Shown here: positions 34,990-46,189 of the stretch, one piece after another
Layout: every line of letters begins with the position of its first letter
Position numbering within the stretch: the stretch's first letter is position 1
NCBI GenBank assembly: GCA_039720395.1
Contig: JBBPBK010000048.1
Location: 565,501-629,500, forward strand
Direction of reading: 5' to 3'
DNA from: Liquidambar formosana
Taxonomy: Eukaryota > Streptophyta > Magnoliopsida > Saxifragales > Altingiaceae
DNA: 64,000 bases
The notes under the pieces: generated by a model
Databases searched by the model: none
What the model was told of the DNA's origin: nothing
Seen by the model: only the letters and a program-made list of their open reading frames with translations
Program-made: the position numbers and the translations under genes

Positions 34990-36250
34990 TCATGTTTCCT
35001 GTCGTGGTTAAATGAAGGACCGGTTACTCGTTTTCCAAGTATGGCTTCAAGGACTAAGCCAACTTGTGCTACGTGTGTGGTTTTGAGGCTCTTGTACAAT
35101 TTTTTTCCAAGAGTCCGTAATTGATACTTCAAAACTAAATTAATGCCACATAACATGAATATAGAGTATGAAAATTCCATATCCAATGAATGGAAGCGAC
35201 TTTGGAGGAAATATATGTTGGGTGTGGAAATAAAAGGCTACGCAAGACTCATGAATAGAGACATGTAGTAAAGTCTTTCCACGACCCTAGCCCATCAAAT
35301 CAATGGACTGAATGGAGTAGGTCTAGATTTTGAGTTTGGATTGTTGGATGTTGAGGACCAAGCCAGAGGACATACCATATGGTCCGGTCCATGTTATAGC
35401 TTTGTCATAAAAGTCTTTGGTTGTTGGGAATGGAATAGTTCCTTTGCACTAAAAGTCTTTGATTGTTAAACAAAGCACCTGTAATGATCTAGCTTAATTT
35501 GCAATAGAAGTCATTAGTTGAAAGATGGCTCATGCACCAATCTTGAAAGATGGGATTGTTTGGGTGTCAGTACTGTTGACTAGTCCAAATTAAGATGAGT
35601 AAATGTGTTTCAGATATGCACGAGTATTGAATCACATATTATCTACTATGAATATGAATGTAATCAATGGGTAATTCTATGGTACTCACGAGGTTTTTTG
35701 GGTACCGTACCCACTTACCATTTGAAGTGACTCACTTACCATTTGAAGTGACCCACTTATCATTTAGTGATCACTTATTTGAAGTGATCAACTTACCATT
35801 TCAAGTGACTCACTTACCATTTGAAGTGACCAACTTACCATTTGAAGTGACCTTATGGGTATGGCACCCAATTTTTTGCTAGGGTACCATAGAATTGGCC
35901 GTAATCAACTTGTAAAAAGTACAAATGAACTCATCTGAAATCTGTGCTCAATACACAACATAGACAAATTCAATTTCCAGTGGAAATATTCTGTTTCTGA
36001 CTAATTTTTTTTTTAATAAAAAAAATCAGAGTATTTGTAGTCTATCTTTGTGAGCAACCAGTAATTAATTTCGCCCACAGTGTGTGGATTTGGCCCAAGA
36101 GGCTCTACTTGGATCCCTATTAAATCGTCAGGTAACACACCTCCACATTAACCCAATATTAGCTCTGTTTACATATCTGCCTTCAATCACAAGAATGTTG
36201 GTCAAGAAGGAAAGGGTCACAACAAATGGACAACCCAGTGTTACATGACC
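34990..36250. repeat. Duplicated block X, copy 3, without the Helitron but with a MITE
   Basis: Matches blocks 22300-23600, 24600-25950 and 37260-38600, but the Helitron is absent (joined site at 35638/35639) and a different MITE sits at 35668. This copy therefore keeps the older state at the Helitron site. Confidence 0.85.
35660..35908. mobile_element. hAT-like MITE (35668-35900) with minisatellite core and 8-bp target duplication
   Basis: GTAATCAA flanks both sides (35660-35667 and 35901-35908). Ends are TGGGTAATTCTATGGTAC and GTACCATAGAATTGGCC, mirror images but for few bases. The middle (about 35718-35855) is a tandem array of about 19 bp units of the type CACTTACCATTTGAAGTGA. The paralogues at 23228 and 25567 have a single GTAATCAA and no insert. 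The ORF 35667-35882 is repeat read-through. Confidence 0.85.
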
Positions 36251-36394
36251 CCGTAACAAAAACTAATGGTGGTGTTGGGGGGTTTTACCCCTTCTATTAG
36301 AATTATTTTTATTTTGACCTACCATTTTGTCATTTTCCCTTCTTAATTTTATATCAAATTAATTATTAAGGCAAATATTTAGAGAGTTTCAATA

Positions 36395-36955
36395 GCCCGT
36401 AATTGACACGCAAAACTAGAATTGACACCATAGAATGCGACTAGGGCAATAGCAATGTAGGACCCTTCTATGGGGCAAAGGTGATAGAAGAGGAAATAGG
36501 GGACCATATCCTCTTAATTCAATTGTAGTATTGAATGGTTTTGAACTCCTTACCATCACTCTTTTTCCAAGTGTGTGTGGCATTGAGGACCACTATGCTA
36601 GAGGACAAAAAGACAAGACCAGGAAGACCTATCCGTGTTAACTTTACGCTGGAGTCTTTGTTGATGGAACTGTCCTCATTGACACGCAAAACTAGAATTA
36701 ACACCATAGAATGCGACTAGGGCAATAGCAATGTAGGAGCCTTCTATGGGGCAGAGGTGATAAGTGAGGAAATAGGGGACCATATCCTCTCAATTCAATT
36801 GTAGGATTGAATGGTTTTGAACTCTTTACCATCACTCTTTTTCCAAGTGGGTGTGGCATTGAGGACCACTATGCTAGAGGACAAAAAGACAAGACTAGGA
36901 AGACCTATCCGCGTTAACTTTATGCTGGAATCTTTGTTGATGGAACTGTCCTGCT
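36395..36955. repeat. Tandem pair of 276 bp (copy of 23700-24300)
   Basis: Two head-to-tail units. See the copy at 23.7 kb. Non-coding. Confidence 0.75.
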
Positions 36956-37099
36956 CAAATGAATCAATTCAATCTCTGGTGGACATCAAGTGCCTTATAA
37001 TATGGTTCCAAAGAAATAAAATTTAAAATAAGAAATTTCAATAAAATTCAAGGAAAAATGAAAACAACCATTAAAGGGATGATTTTGTGAGTATGGCTA

Positions 37100-38600
37100 G
37101 CACTTCTTTCCAACCATATTGTGCTTACTCAGAGGCTCTTGTACAATTCTTTGAAACATAGTTCAATAAGCCTGTAAACTAGAATGGACACCATAGAATG
37201 CAATTAAACTAAAGGAAAAAGACTAGACTAGGAAGACCTGTCCATGTTAACTTTGCACTAAAGTCTTGATGATGGAACTGTCGTGGTTAAATGAAGGACC
37301 CGTTACTCTTTTTCCAAGTATGGCTTCAAGGACCAAGCCAACTTGTGCTACGAGTGTGGTTTTGAGGCTCTTGTACAATTTTTTCCTTGAGTCCGTAATT
37401 GATACTTCGAAATTGAATTAGTGCCACATAACGTGTATATAGAGCATGAAAATTCCATATACAATAAATGGAAGCGACTTTGGAAGAAATGTCGGGTGTG
37501 GAAATAAGAGGCCATGTAAGACTAATCATGAATAGAGACATGGAGTAAGGTTTTTCCATGGCCTGAGCCCATCAAATCAATGGAGTAGGTCTAGATTTTG
37601 AGTTCGGATTGTTGGATTTTGAGGACCAAAGCCAGAGGACATACCATATGGTCCAGTCCATGTTATAGTTTTGTCATAAAAGTCTCTGGTTGTTGGGAAT
37701 GGAATAGTTCCTTTGCACTAAAAGTATTTGATTGTTAAACAAAGCACCTGTAACGATCTAGCTTAATTTGCAATAAAAGTCATTAGTTGAAAGATGGCTC
37801 ATGTACCAATCTTGAAAGATGGGATTGTTTGGGTGTCACTGCTGACTAGTCCAAACTAAGATGAGTAAATGTGTTTGATATATGCAGGAGTACTAAATCA
37901 CATATCTATACTATTATAGAAAGGGGTTGCACTTTTGGTTGGATGTACAAACCAAAATACTGAAAAACACTCATTTGATTTTAAGGGACAATGACATTTT
38001 AGGGCTAAAATAGTTATTTTCACAAGCAATCCTAAACTCCCCCAACTTTCTTAGGGACTCCAAAACCACCTCTGCTCTCTAACAACGGTTACCCTAACTA
38101 CCCCAATTGCCCAACTCCTATTTTTTCTCATCTTTTAAAAATTGTTTCCTTTCTCCCACTATCTTTAATTCTTTTTTCAGATGAGGGTTTTTTTTGGACA
38201 TCTAATTATCTACTATGAATATGAGTGTTATCACTTGCAAAAAGAAGTACAAATGAACTCATCTGAGATCTTTGCTCAATACACACCATAGACAAATTCA
38301 ATATGCAGTGGAAATATTCTGTTTCTGACTAATCAAAAAAAAAAAAAAAAAAAATCAGAGTATTTGTAGTCTGTCTTTGTGAGGAACCAGTAATTAATTC
38401 AGCCCCCAGTGTGTGGATTTAGCCTAAGAGGCTCTACTTGGATCCCTGTTGAATCGTTAGGTAACACACCTCCACATTAACCCAATATCAGCTCTGTTTA
38501 CATCTCTAAGTCTTCAATCAAAAAACTGTTGGTCAATGAGGAAAGGGTCACAACAAATGGACTACCCAGTGTTACATGACCCTGTAACAGAAACTAATGG
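37100..38600. repeat. Duplicated block X, copy 4
   Basis: Carries the Helitron-like element at 37905-38205. Continues without a break into the PARN-like fragment, just as copy 2 does (offset about 12.66 kb). Confidence 0.85.
37905..38205 (+). mobile_element. Short Helitron-like element, copy 3
   Basis: Starts TCTATACTATTATAGAAAGG. The end reads GGACATCTAA, so the final G of CTAG has changed to A. Flanks are as in copies 1 and 2. Confidence 0.7.
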
Positions 38601-39407
38601 TGGTGTTAGGGCAATTACCTCGAAACCAGCCAGGTGACTGGAGATCCTCTGTTCAATAAAAAAACCAAATGAACTAGAAAATCTAACTCAATCAAGTAAC
38701 CAACTTTAAAGCACAAGGCATGAGTACCTTCATCTTACAGTTGTTACTATAATTTCTCTACGTCGAATGCTTGCTAATTGGGTTCTGATCGATCCATCTT
38801 TGGCATTTAAAAGAGCTTTTTAGATTTAGACCCAGAGAGAGAAGCTGTGGAATGCTTGGTAATTGGGTTCTGATCCATTATGATTTTTGGGAGCTGTCCT
38901 GTACTTGTTTGATTGAATTACGTTAATCAAATAATTCCGAAATTCTTACACGAGAAGCTCATTAGACAAAATAGATTACTGCTTTTGATGTTAAGAGTGA
39001 AACTCTAGTTAGAATGCCGCCTCTTTTTACCTTTCCCCAAAAGGTAAAATCACTATAGAACGACGCCGTCTCTCTGCACTCCACATACTTCAAACCTCTT
39101 CGGCTTTTCACCGATTCTGCGTGCCCACCACAAGGCCACAAGAGCTTCTGTTGGAAATGCCCTACGGCCCTTCCCCGCTCTGTTTGGTTGCTGAGAAAAT
39201 TCAGCACTGAATAGAAACCAAAATTTTGAATCACATAAACAAGAATTCAACTCTTTTCTTTCTTTTTCCTTCATTTTCCCAGCAACCAAACGGATTCAGA
39301 AAAGCAGACAACAATGGTCGGAAAATGAACAACCAGTACTCAGTTAGTCAGTTGAGGCACTTTCTCGTTCTTCCCACACCTTCTGCTTCACCACACCATC
39401 ATCATAA

Positions 39408-39570
39408 TCTTCAAAATTCCTTCTCAAGTATGTCACCAAATCGAACTTCGAGTCCTCGCTCGAAGGCCTCAGGCGCCATGTCCGAGCTTCTGACTTCGTC
39501 GCCGTCGATCTCGAGATGACCGGAATCACCAGCGCTCCATGGAGAGAGTCCTTCGAGTTGGATCGCTTCG
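39408..39570 (+). pseudogene. PARN-like exon 1 fragment, copy 2
   Basis: Near-identical to 26757-26919. One visible coding change turns the Asn of KNVTKSNF into Tyr (AAT to TAT), and another change is silent (CAC to CAT). The D-x-E motif is kept. Same upstream stop and same altered donor, so both copies come from one already broken fragment. Confidence 0.75.
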
Positions 39571-39800
39571 TGCGTGGTTCGTGAGTTTTGTCCTTATTCT
39601 TCTTGTTTGGTTGCTGAGAAATTTGAGAAATAGCAAAAAGAAATAAGATTTTCCCGAAAATGTCGTGTTTTAAGCAGAATTAAGTCACTATTAGCTCAGT
39701 TGAGTCGAGCTTTCTGAGAGAATGTAGGAAAAAGGATAGAACAGAAATTAAGTATTTTAATTGTACTTGTTTGGCTGCTGAGAAAATTTGAGAGAAAATT

Positions 39801-39940
39801 CTGTGATCAAAGCAATGCTCTGGTTATGAGGGCACATATGGGTAGGAAGAATAATTAGGAGAGAAACAATTAAGTTGAGAATGCAAGAGAAATAATGAGG
39901 CAGATCAGAGGCACATGAACCGCCCCATCTTTCCTTCAAG
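39801..39940 (-). pseudogene. RLP 5'-end fragment fused to PARN fragment, copy 2
   Basis: Same chimera as 27150-27293. The start reads MGRFMCL, then the same stop, so it was dead before duplication. Confidence 0.7.
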
Positions 39941-39964
39941 ATATCAAAAGGTGAAGATGTGATA

Positions 39965-40200
39965 GCCCCACTAGCACCTCTAAACCTCCATTGGATTTCA
40001 CTACCTAAAATAAAAATAAAAAATAAAAAATAAAAAAATAAAAAATAAAAGAAAAAATAAATCAAGTGAAGAATGAAAAGGATACCCCAAGGGGTTGAGT
40101 CGCCGGTGTTTGCGATTAGGCATGAGGAGAAACTAAGTACCAAACAATAATTTTTAATTCTTTCTCACACTAATTTTTTACAGAAAAGATATTCATGTTT
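39965..40200. repeat. Block E, copy 3 (truncated)
   Basis: Begins 'ccccactagcacctctaaa' like 20142 and 27318 and breaks off near 40200, where it joins a phrase from another block ('ccatgttaggaatccaagg'). A shortened continuation resembling 21890-22140 follows at about 40405-40690. AAATAAAA runs at 40010-40055 have expanded. Confidence 0.75.
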
Positions 40201-40764
40201 CCATGTTAGGAATCCAAGGAGTTGCATTGTTGACTTCTCATGCTTCCATGCCATAATTCTTTCTCACGCTAAGAGAGAGGGAGATGAAAGGAGTCGATCT
40301 AGTTCGCCAGCATCAAATTGTTTGATTTGTTTCTTCTAATTTTTTTTAAGGCAGATTTCATTTTTCATTATTGTTGTATTCTTTAGATAAACAAATAATG
40401 GTTTTGACGGTACACTTCTGGTTTTGCCTTCTCAATCTACTTTTCTAAGTCTAACTAAATTTGCCTAACTTTTGCAAGGAATTTTGATGATCAACAACGG
40501 GCAAAGGCGAAGGTGATAGGTCGGGATGACTTGTCCTACATCACTAGGACTAGCTATGCTTCCATGCCAAAAACTAGCTACGCTGTCGTGGTTAAATGAA
40601 GCGCCCGAAATAGTGGTAAAGTGGTCCCAAATCAATTAAAGATGGAATGGTGGACTCTGATGTTACGTGAGTGGTTTTGAGACTAGTACAATTTAGGATG
40701 AATGAACACGTTTACTCAAGGACAGACAAACAATTACTCAAGGACCAGTCCATCTATAAAGACA

Positions 40765-41160
40765 GATTTTTTTGGATTCCACTACCGACAAGTCCAAATT
40801 AGTATGAATGAAAATGTTTGATGTAAGAGTCTTTTCACATCTCTACCATTTCTCAAGGACCACTAATGGTCTTTCATCATTTTTTTTTTCTTTTTTTATA
40901 TTTTTTTTCTTTTCTTTTTAATTTAGGAAAAATTATAATAAAAAGCTCAAAACTACTTAGTTTGGACATTCAAATGCCTTATAAATATATAGCTTTTGTA
41001 CAATTTTTTTGAAGAGTATGTACGTGATAGGCTCCTCAAACCAAAATTGACACCATAAAATGTGGATAGACCATAAAATAAAATTAGGGCCTAGATATTT
41101 GGAGTCTGTGTGGTGTGCTTAGCAATTTTATGTACTACTTCTCACTTCTTTGGGACATGT
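40765..41160. repeat. Duplicated block D3, copy 3
   Basis: Matches 30528-30945 more closely than 6913-7216. Non-coding. Confidence 0.75.
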
Positions 41161-41393
41161 TAGGAACCCAATTAAGGAGTTGAAAATTATCTCTTCAACA
41201 AAAATTAATATAATCAAGTCTTACATTTCTGATTTGTTCTGTCCATACTGTTTTCAGCTTTCTTCTCTCCTTTCCAGACCTTCAACAACTATTGGCGAGG
41301 ATTATTCTAATTAAGGGCATTGCCTTTTCTTTTTTTTTTCAATAATATATAGCCCTATATTTTGTGGAATGTTTTCCGTAAAAATGTTATGAG

Positions 41394-41625
41394 CTTTGCA
41401 ATCTTAACTCAATCTCGGAATCAAACGGTCTTGAGCTCCTAATCATCACCCTTTTCGTACTCTAACAAGTGGGAAACATAGGGCCAAATCGAATTGAGTG
41501 TAGATGAGGTGAAGAGGAAGACCTGTCCATGTTAGCTTTTTCCTTAAAGTCTTCAGTCTTTACAAAATTTTTGATCAAGCGGTCCCATAATAGACATCCA
41601 TCATCTCTAGCTTCCAAAAAATTGA
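41394..41625. repeat. Duplicated block D4, copy 2
   Basis: Matches 31399-31625. Directly joined at about 41626 to block D2, which is not the arrangement at 31.6 kb. Confidence 0.75.
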
Positions 41626-41631
41626 TTGTAA

Positions 41632-42179
41632 TGGTTTGATTATATGAGATCATCATGCCACATGGTATAGCGATTATATGGAATAGTTTCTCGATTGATA
41701 CCATAAAAGTATAAAACGTAAATAAAACAGGGCATTATACTACCATTCATATCTAAAAGGTTTCTATGTGGTCTTGAATTGAGTCAGCCATCCAAGAAAT
41801 TGCAACGAGATTACGGACGTAGAAATAAGGAACCAAGTGGGAGCCATGACCATTGACATGCTAGGAATCCAAGAAATTGCCTCGTGGACTTTTCAAGCTT
41901 CCATATGCCGTTGTGGGGACTCACTTTTGAAAAAAAACAAAAAGGAATAGGCCAAAATACTACAACATTAGTCACAATTGCTTTTGAATCTCATAATTTT
42001 CCACATAGTTTGATTTTTTTCACTTGGGTGTGCTCTCATGAAATTGATGTAATGTTAGATGATTTGGCCATATAATTACTGTCCTTAATTAATTGAGCTT
42101 ATAGTCTTAATTAGATGATTTTCGCCATATAATTAAGACCTCATAACATACAATGGGGTCTTTATTAATTGGCACCCCA
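41632..42179. repeat. Duplicated block D2, copy 2
   Basis: Matches 5702-6274 up to the first bases of the MULE-type MITE (GGGGTCTTTATTAATTGGCA at about 42155), then switches to RLP 5' flank. Confidence 0.8.
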
Positions 42180-42301
42180 TCTTTCCTTGTAATTAAGATG
42201 GTAAAAAAAATTAGAATATGACAGATTGTTGTTGGAAGAAGATTGTTAAGCAGAGACGTACATTTATACAGAAGGGGAGGGAAAGCCACATTTATTGTTA
42301 G
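42176..42301 (-). promoter_or_regulatory. Detached copy of the RLP promoter and leader
   Basis: Matches 19673-19800 (CCCATCTTTCCTTGTAATTA and on), including the TATA-like element (on the minus strand TATAAATG). The coding exon is absent: the copy starts at the codon region and on the other side is joined to the MITE end. It could in principle start transcription into block D2. Confidence 0.7.
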
Positions 42302-43037
42302 ACAAAGCATTTTCTTTTCCTCTATTAGGTAGTGCTACAACTTAGTTTATGAAACCATTACAAGAAATTGGGTGTTCTTTGGGCTAAGCAAAATCCTCAT
42401 ATTGAGCATGGGATCTTAGTAAGAAAGGTCAGGAGTTCCCATCACTTTTTAGGGTAGAGATAGGGTGGCCATGGCTCAACGGCTCAACCTAAAAAGGGTA
42501 ACCTTGCTAGTAAATCTACTCGATTCAACGAATTTTAACTATCTGATTTCCTTATTTATTTCCTCCAAACATCACCATTCATACTTCGTGTAACTTAAGC
42601 GAAAAGAAAGGGAATATTCATCAATGTTACTTTGATTTGTGCAAATAGCTTACTTATTTTATTTTATTTTACCCGAACTCATCAATTACCAAAATATAAT
42701 ACCTTCAACTTATTAAGCAACGATGTTTTTGTAAATTGGTGACAACACATATCTTCAATAATGATTAATTTTTTTATTTAAATTTTCATTTCAAATTGTT
42801 GAAGTTTTGTGGTTAATCAATATAATATTATGTTACTATATATTATTGGGAATTATTATATTCTAAATTTATTTGTGATATTTTTCAAATTAGTTATACT
42901 ACTCACTATAAGTTTCATTAAAAGTAAAAATCTAACCAAACCGATATTAATATCTAATTCTTTAAAAATTATTCTTTAATTTATATTTCATATTATTGAA
43001 AAATAACCATGTGCAATGCACGTGTGCCTACATCTAG
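42302..43037 (+). mobile_element. Helitron A: 3' end (start not located)
   Basis: Ends CATGTGCAATGCACGTGTGC, then CTACATCTAG at 43037: a stem-loop (GTGC-AAT-GCAC core) about 10 bases before CTAG, which is a Helitron 3' terminus. The 5' end was not found. AT-rich, no coding region. Confidence 0.65.
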
Positions 43038-44727
43038 TCTATACTACCTATAAAAAGATGAATGTTAAAAAAACTTTTGATTGACTAATATACCCTTATT
43101 TTAATTTTTAAATACACAACTACCCTTCTACATATATAGGAAATATAGCAATATAAAACACATACCTTAATAAGAATTTTAAGGAAACTATAATTCTTAC
43201 TAATTAAATAAAACTAAACCACCCTTCTGCATATATAGGAAATATAGTAATATAAAACACATACCTTAACAAGAATTCTAAAGAAACTATAATTCTTATA
43301 ATAATTAAATAAAACAAGAAAAAAGATGCATTAAAAAGATAAATAATTGAAAATTACTCTTCAACCACAAGAATACGTCTTTAAAAATCCTTCTTTGTAA
43401 CGTCTTTGATAGGAAGTCTTTCTCTATAACACTGATTCTTTAATTAACACGTAACCCTAACAAAAACCCATATAATTTGAAACTTGCTACATCCTAGGAC
43501 TAATGGTAGCCGCATGTATAGCCTCCAAGATACAAATTGTTTAAGCTATCATGAAATCATTAGATTGGTGTATACGAAGTATGGAATTATGGCGTTTGTA
43601 AAATATGTAGACTTAGCATCTTATACTATTTGGTATGTAATTTTCATATGTATTATAAATTATTATTATTATTAATTTTTTTTTTTTTGTCTTCAAGATG
43701 GTGTGTAAATTGCATGGTTTTTCTTTTATTTTCTACTCTTAACAAGTGCATACACAGACACACAGTCTCTTTGGTTTTATCATTGGTGGAAGTCTCCTTC
43801 CAATTAAATTTCCTTTTAATAGGGTTTTTTATTATTACTAATTTTGCATTTTAAATCATGCATAATATGAACTATATTCGTTTATTTCTTCTTCTTTTTT
43901 TTTTTTCTTTTTTTTTTCTCCCTTTTAACTCTATTGGTTCGTGCATACAAGCACGTTCCAATTTGGTTCAATGAGTCTTAACCGTGAGTGTGCTTGGCGA
44001 GATTTTAATTAATATTACTTCGTATTATTTTTATGATTATAGGTTCGTTTTGATAACATTTCAACAATAAGTTGTGCAGTTTGAATTTTTTATTAGGTTC
44101 TATATGGGCATCAAATTCGATATTAGACAATTCAAGAAATTTTAGATAATATTTTAGTAATGGTCATCATTACATATAAGAGTAGAAATTCAAAATGGTG
44201 GTAATTCATGAAATTCCAAGAATTGATCCTATAACATCAAATATAGTGATGGCTCTAATTTTTTTTTTTTTTTTAATGATAGATTTGTGTCTAAAATACT
44301 ATAATTTTTTTTGTCAATTGTTTAAATTCTAATTAGACGTCCAAACAGACCCTTAATTATATGATTTTGCAAGAAAAAAAAGATAGCATAAAAGATTTTT
44401 TGATTTTCTACTTCAATAGAACTATACCTATTTATTTTTGTGTTTTATTTTGAAAAAAAAAATTTTTTCTCATAAGTTATGGATAGTCTACCTACCAAAA
44501 TTGTATAGTCTATATAGATTTTTATCCAATGCATTTATCATACTCTTATGATTTTAATGCATGAATTGATAGGATAAAACATGAGTGAAGTAGTATTTTC
44601 TTAAGATAAAACATTTGGCGCGTATCTAACATTTAAGTTTGTTAAATCAATGTATATTTTCCTTTAAAAGAAAAACAAATTTATCAATTAAATACTTTCA
44701 CGTGCAACGCACGTGGGCACCAACTAG
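43038..44727 (+). mobile_element. Helitron B (non-autonomous, 1.69 kb)
   Basis: Starts TCTATACTACCTATAAAAAG immediately after the CTAG of Helitron A and ends CACGTGCAACGCACGTGGGC, then ACCAACTAG. The 7-bp stem CACGTGC/GCACGTG is perfect. Internal direct repeat of about 92 bp at 43128-43315 ('catatataggaaatatag' twice). Contains a Tourist-like MITE (44096-44352). No Rep/helicase reading frame. The small ORFs 43484-43675 and 43630-43854 are not convincing. Confidence 0.8.
44096..44352. mobile_element. Tourist-like MITE nested in Helitron B
   Basis: TTA flanks it on both sides. Right end TCCAAACAGACCC mirrors a worn left end GGTTCTATATGGG. The interior resembles the inverted sequence of 34236-34490 (TAAGAGTAG, ATTCATGAAATTCC). 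Confidence 0.55.
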
Positions 44728-45187
44728 TATCTATAAAAGGCTGAATCTCAAAAAAACTTTTGAATGACTAATATACCCTTATTTTTTTTAAGAAAAATAC
44801 ATATCTACCCTTCCTTTAATTGAAAGACATAATAAACATTCTTATCATTTGGTAACAAATGAAAATTAGATTTTAACTCAAATTCTTAACAAATTAAAGT
44901 TAGATTCTTACTTAAATTCTTTTTCCTAGAGCAATTATCAAGTTGTATGATAGTAAATATGAATATAAACTCTTTAAATATTCCGTTTTATGAAGAAGAA
45001 AAAAATTCTGAATGTATATCTAAAGAGTTTTTAATCTTTCATTGACAATTTTGATTAAAAAAAAAATGTACTTTTGAATTTTAAACTTTATCCTTTATGA
45101 AGAATATAAAATTTTTATATATTTATTATTTTGTATAACTAATATTATTTAAAAATATTCATGTGTAGCGCACGTGTGCTATATCTA

Positions 45188-45188
<1 letters not shown>
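44728..45188 (+). mobile_element. Helitron C (non-autonomous, about 0.46 kb)
   Basis: Begins TATCTATAAAAGGCTGAATC right after the CTAG of Helitron B. Its start shares CTTTTGAATGACTAATATAC with B. Ends CATGTGTAGCGCACGTGTGC, then TATATCTAG, followed by T. Hairpin and CTAG are present. Confidence 0.75.
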
Positions 45189-45228
<40 letters not shown>

Positions 45229-45344
45229 TATTTCTAAGCGATTACCACCATTTTCCTTTCCCTCTGAATATGTTTTTGCGTAGGACCCAAAAAAAAAAAA
45301 AAAAAAAAGTTTTTTGAGTAATTATGGGCCTGAGTTATTTGGAC
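45189..45344. repeat. (TG)n/(TA)n microsatellite and short spacer
   Basis: GTGTGTA followed by about 16 TA units (45195-45226), then a poly-A tract (45288-45308). Confidence 0.85.
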
Positions 45345-45516
45345 GGTTTGATTGGGAGCGGCTAATGCAACCCCAAAAACAGTTAAGTTGACCCCTTATG
45401 TTATCCCTACCCCCCAATACTATATGCCCACCCCCCAAAATATCCAAAGTACCCTTCCTTCAACTAAACCTAAGCCTCACCCACCCCACTCCCTCCAAAC
45501 ACGAGACCATCAGCCA

Positions 45517-45770
45517 CCCCGCTCACCCGCGACTGGAGAAAGTCACCGGCAGTCCTCCATTTCCGACGGCGACCCCGCTCACCCGCGACTGGAGAAAGTC
45601 ACCGGCAGTCCTCCATGGCGACCCCGCTCACCCGCGACTGGAGAAAGTCACCGGCAGTCCTCTATTTCCGACGGCGTCCTCCATTTCCGACGGCGACCCC
45701 GCTCACCCGCGACTGGAGAAACTCCATTTCCGACCGGCAGTCCTCCATTTCCGACGGCGACAGTCCTCTA
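45517..45770. repeat. GC-rich minisatellite in the MULE left arm
   Basis: Four copies of ACCCGCGACTGGAGAAA with linked TCACCGGCAGTCCTCC and TCCATTTCCGACGGCGAC segments, in units of about 42-66 bp. All three forward frames stay open across it (ORFs of 109-171 codons), as expected when a GC-rich repeat lacks stops, so I do not call a gene. Similar CCGG-rich words occur at 62530-62640 in the right arm. Confidence 0.8.
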
Positions 45771-46085
45771 CTCCCTCCAAACACAAGACCCTCTCAGCCA
45801 CCCCTCCCACACTCAACACGAGAAACCCCACGGCCCCATTTCCGATCGGCGACAGTCCGCCATTTGAAGGGGTTCTCCAATCCCACCCCCCATATCAGTG
45901 ACTACCGGCGACGGAGAAGACGAGGAAGACAACCCTCTCACTAGAAGGTGCGTATTGTGGGTAAAATGTGTATACACTGTGTGTGTAGAGATTTACAGTT
46001 GATATTCTGCCATTGTTGTCTCTGTTGCACCTGCAATCTATTCTTATTCGTGTTTGAATCCATTGAAAGCTTTCAAATTTTGCAC

Positions 46086-46172
46086 AGGTGTGTTCGAACG
46101 TATTGGCTATGTTTGGTGAATGAGGACCGAACATCAGGGCTATGCTTGGATCGCATAAACCGAACAAAGGAA
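46086..46172. repeat. TTCGG/CCGAA motif cluster, left arm of MULE
   Basis: Words TGTTTGGTGAATGAGGACCG, GAACATCAGGG and AAACCGAACAAAG: short cousins of the hairpin units at 57941-58640 and 61927-62310. The ORF 45895-46167 is a read-through of these repeats. Confidence 0.6.
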
Positions 46173-46189
46173 TTATTTTGAAAAATCAA

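Noticed and set aside
35660..35908. Tandem 19-bp units as a possible CRISPR-like array
   Set aside because: Units are contiguous without unique spacers and lie inside a MITE in a plant genome.
24141..37026. Recurring short ORF MVLNSLPSLFFQV in the 276-285-bp tandem units
   Set aside because: It recurs only because the DNA is duplicated. Length and end vary between copies, and there is no recognisable domain.
45352..45944. Three overlapping plus-strand ORFs of 109-171 codons, proline/arginine rich
   Set aside because: All three frames stay open because of a GC-rich tandem repeat in the MULE arm. No domain and no start or splice support.
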